Below are positions 5,916-6,012 of a stretch of 6,012 bases of DNA, piece by piece (positions within the stretch are counted from its first letter, which is position 1; each line of letters starts with the position of its first letter). The notes below the pieces were generated by a model, which saw nothing but the letters and a program-made list of their open reading frames with translations, was not told the origin of the DNA and made no database searches. The translations under genes were made by a program, and so were the position numbers. Origin of the DNA: an uncultured Clostridia bacterium (GTDB lineage Bacteria; Bacillota; Clostridia; UBA1381); NCBI GenBank assembly GCA_959602045.1, contig CAUGRT010000068.1, positions 1-6,012 of the forward strand, in the 5' to 3' direction.

Positions 5916-6008
5916 AGTTTGCCTGCAGTTTGCCAAATTGCGGCTGTGTCGCCGTTATAGTAGTGAGGGAGATACCGTAGCAAGCATAGGGAGTGTAGCC
6001 ACACTCCC
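5916..6008. other. Repeat-rich non-coding stretch, possible oriT or mobilisation control region
   Basis: The stretch has three kinds of structure. AGTTTGCC occurs twice (5916-5923 and 5927-5934), 11 bp apart. CGGC and GCCG (5941-5944 and 5951-5954) can pair over a 6-base loop. GGGAGTGT (5989-5996) and ACACTCCC (6001-6008) form a perfect 8-bp inverted repeat with loop AGCC. No convincing gene is seen on either strand. Direct repeats next to hairpins between a regulator and the window edge resemble an origin of transfer ahead of relaxase-accessory genes, and the GTTATAGTAGTGAGGGA segment looks familiar to me from clostridial conjugative elements. No nic motif could be assigned. A promoter or leader for the next operon is an alternative. 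Confidence 0.35.
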
Positions 6009-6012
6009 GAAA

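Noticed and set aside
5801..6004. 67-residue minus-strand frame across the XRE gene end and terminator
   Set aside because: It runs through the strong terminator and the repeat-rich region, overlaps the XRE gene antisense and has no recognisable domain.
1..6012. CRISPR array, tRNA or rRNA gene
   Set aside because: No regularly spaced repeats of CRISPR length, no cloverleaf-like segment and no rRNA-like conserved stretch were seen.

Overview
The window looks like part of a mobile element from a Clostridia-type (low to moderate GC, gut-associated Firmicutes) genome. This rests on protein style, AGGAGG-type ribosome binding sites, and two small regulators of a kind I recall from Tn916/Tn1549-like integrative conjugative elements (ICEs). 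No taxonomic search was possible.

Layout from left to right. Positions 31-55 carry what looks like the terminal inverted repeat of an IS3-family (IS150-group) insertion sequence, whose body would lie off the left edge. Next, all on the minus strand and so read right to left, comes a four-gene sensing and export module: response regulator (4385-5077), histidine kinase (3357-4388), ABC ATPase (2520-3185) and a large FtsX-type ABC permease (93-2504). Just upstream of the module is a 62-residue helix-turn-helix protein (5131-5319, minus). Divergent from it is an XRE-type regulator (5477-5860, plus) that ends in a clear intrinsic terminator. The last 100 bases are non-coding and rich in short direct and inverted repeats; they may be an origin of transfer or a mobilisation control region.

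How the parts work together. The four-gene module is two transcription units separated by an intrinsic terminator (3317-3351): regulator-kinase and ATPase-permease. Each is preceded by the same perfect 21-bp sequence, built of two half-sites 11 bp apart (OmpR/PhoB-type architecture) and placed exactly 6 bp upstream of a good -10 box, with no convincing -35. The natural reading is that the response regulator activates its own operon and the transporter operon from matched promoters. The transporter promoter has a second, degenerate copy of the box 42 bp further upstream. The kinase has two membrane helices with almost no external loop, as in BceS-type intramembrane-sensing kinases, so the transporter may be part of the sensor. 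Defence against a membrane- or wall-active compound such as an antimicrobial peptide is the most likely role, but the substrate cannot be read from the sequence.

The best candidate for something undescribed is this self-contained regulatory circuit carried as ICE cargo, together with the mismatch between a Bce-like kinase and a permease that has 8 predicted helices and two external domains rather than the BceB layout.
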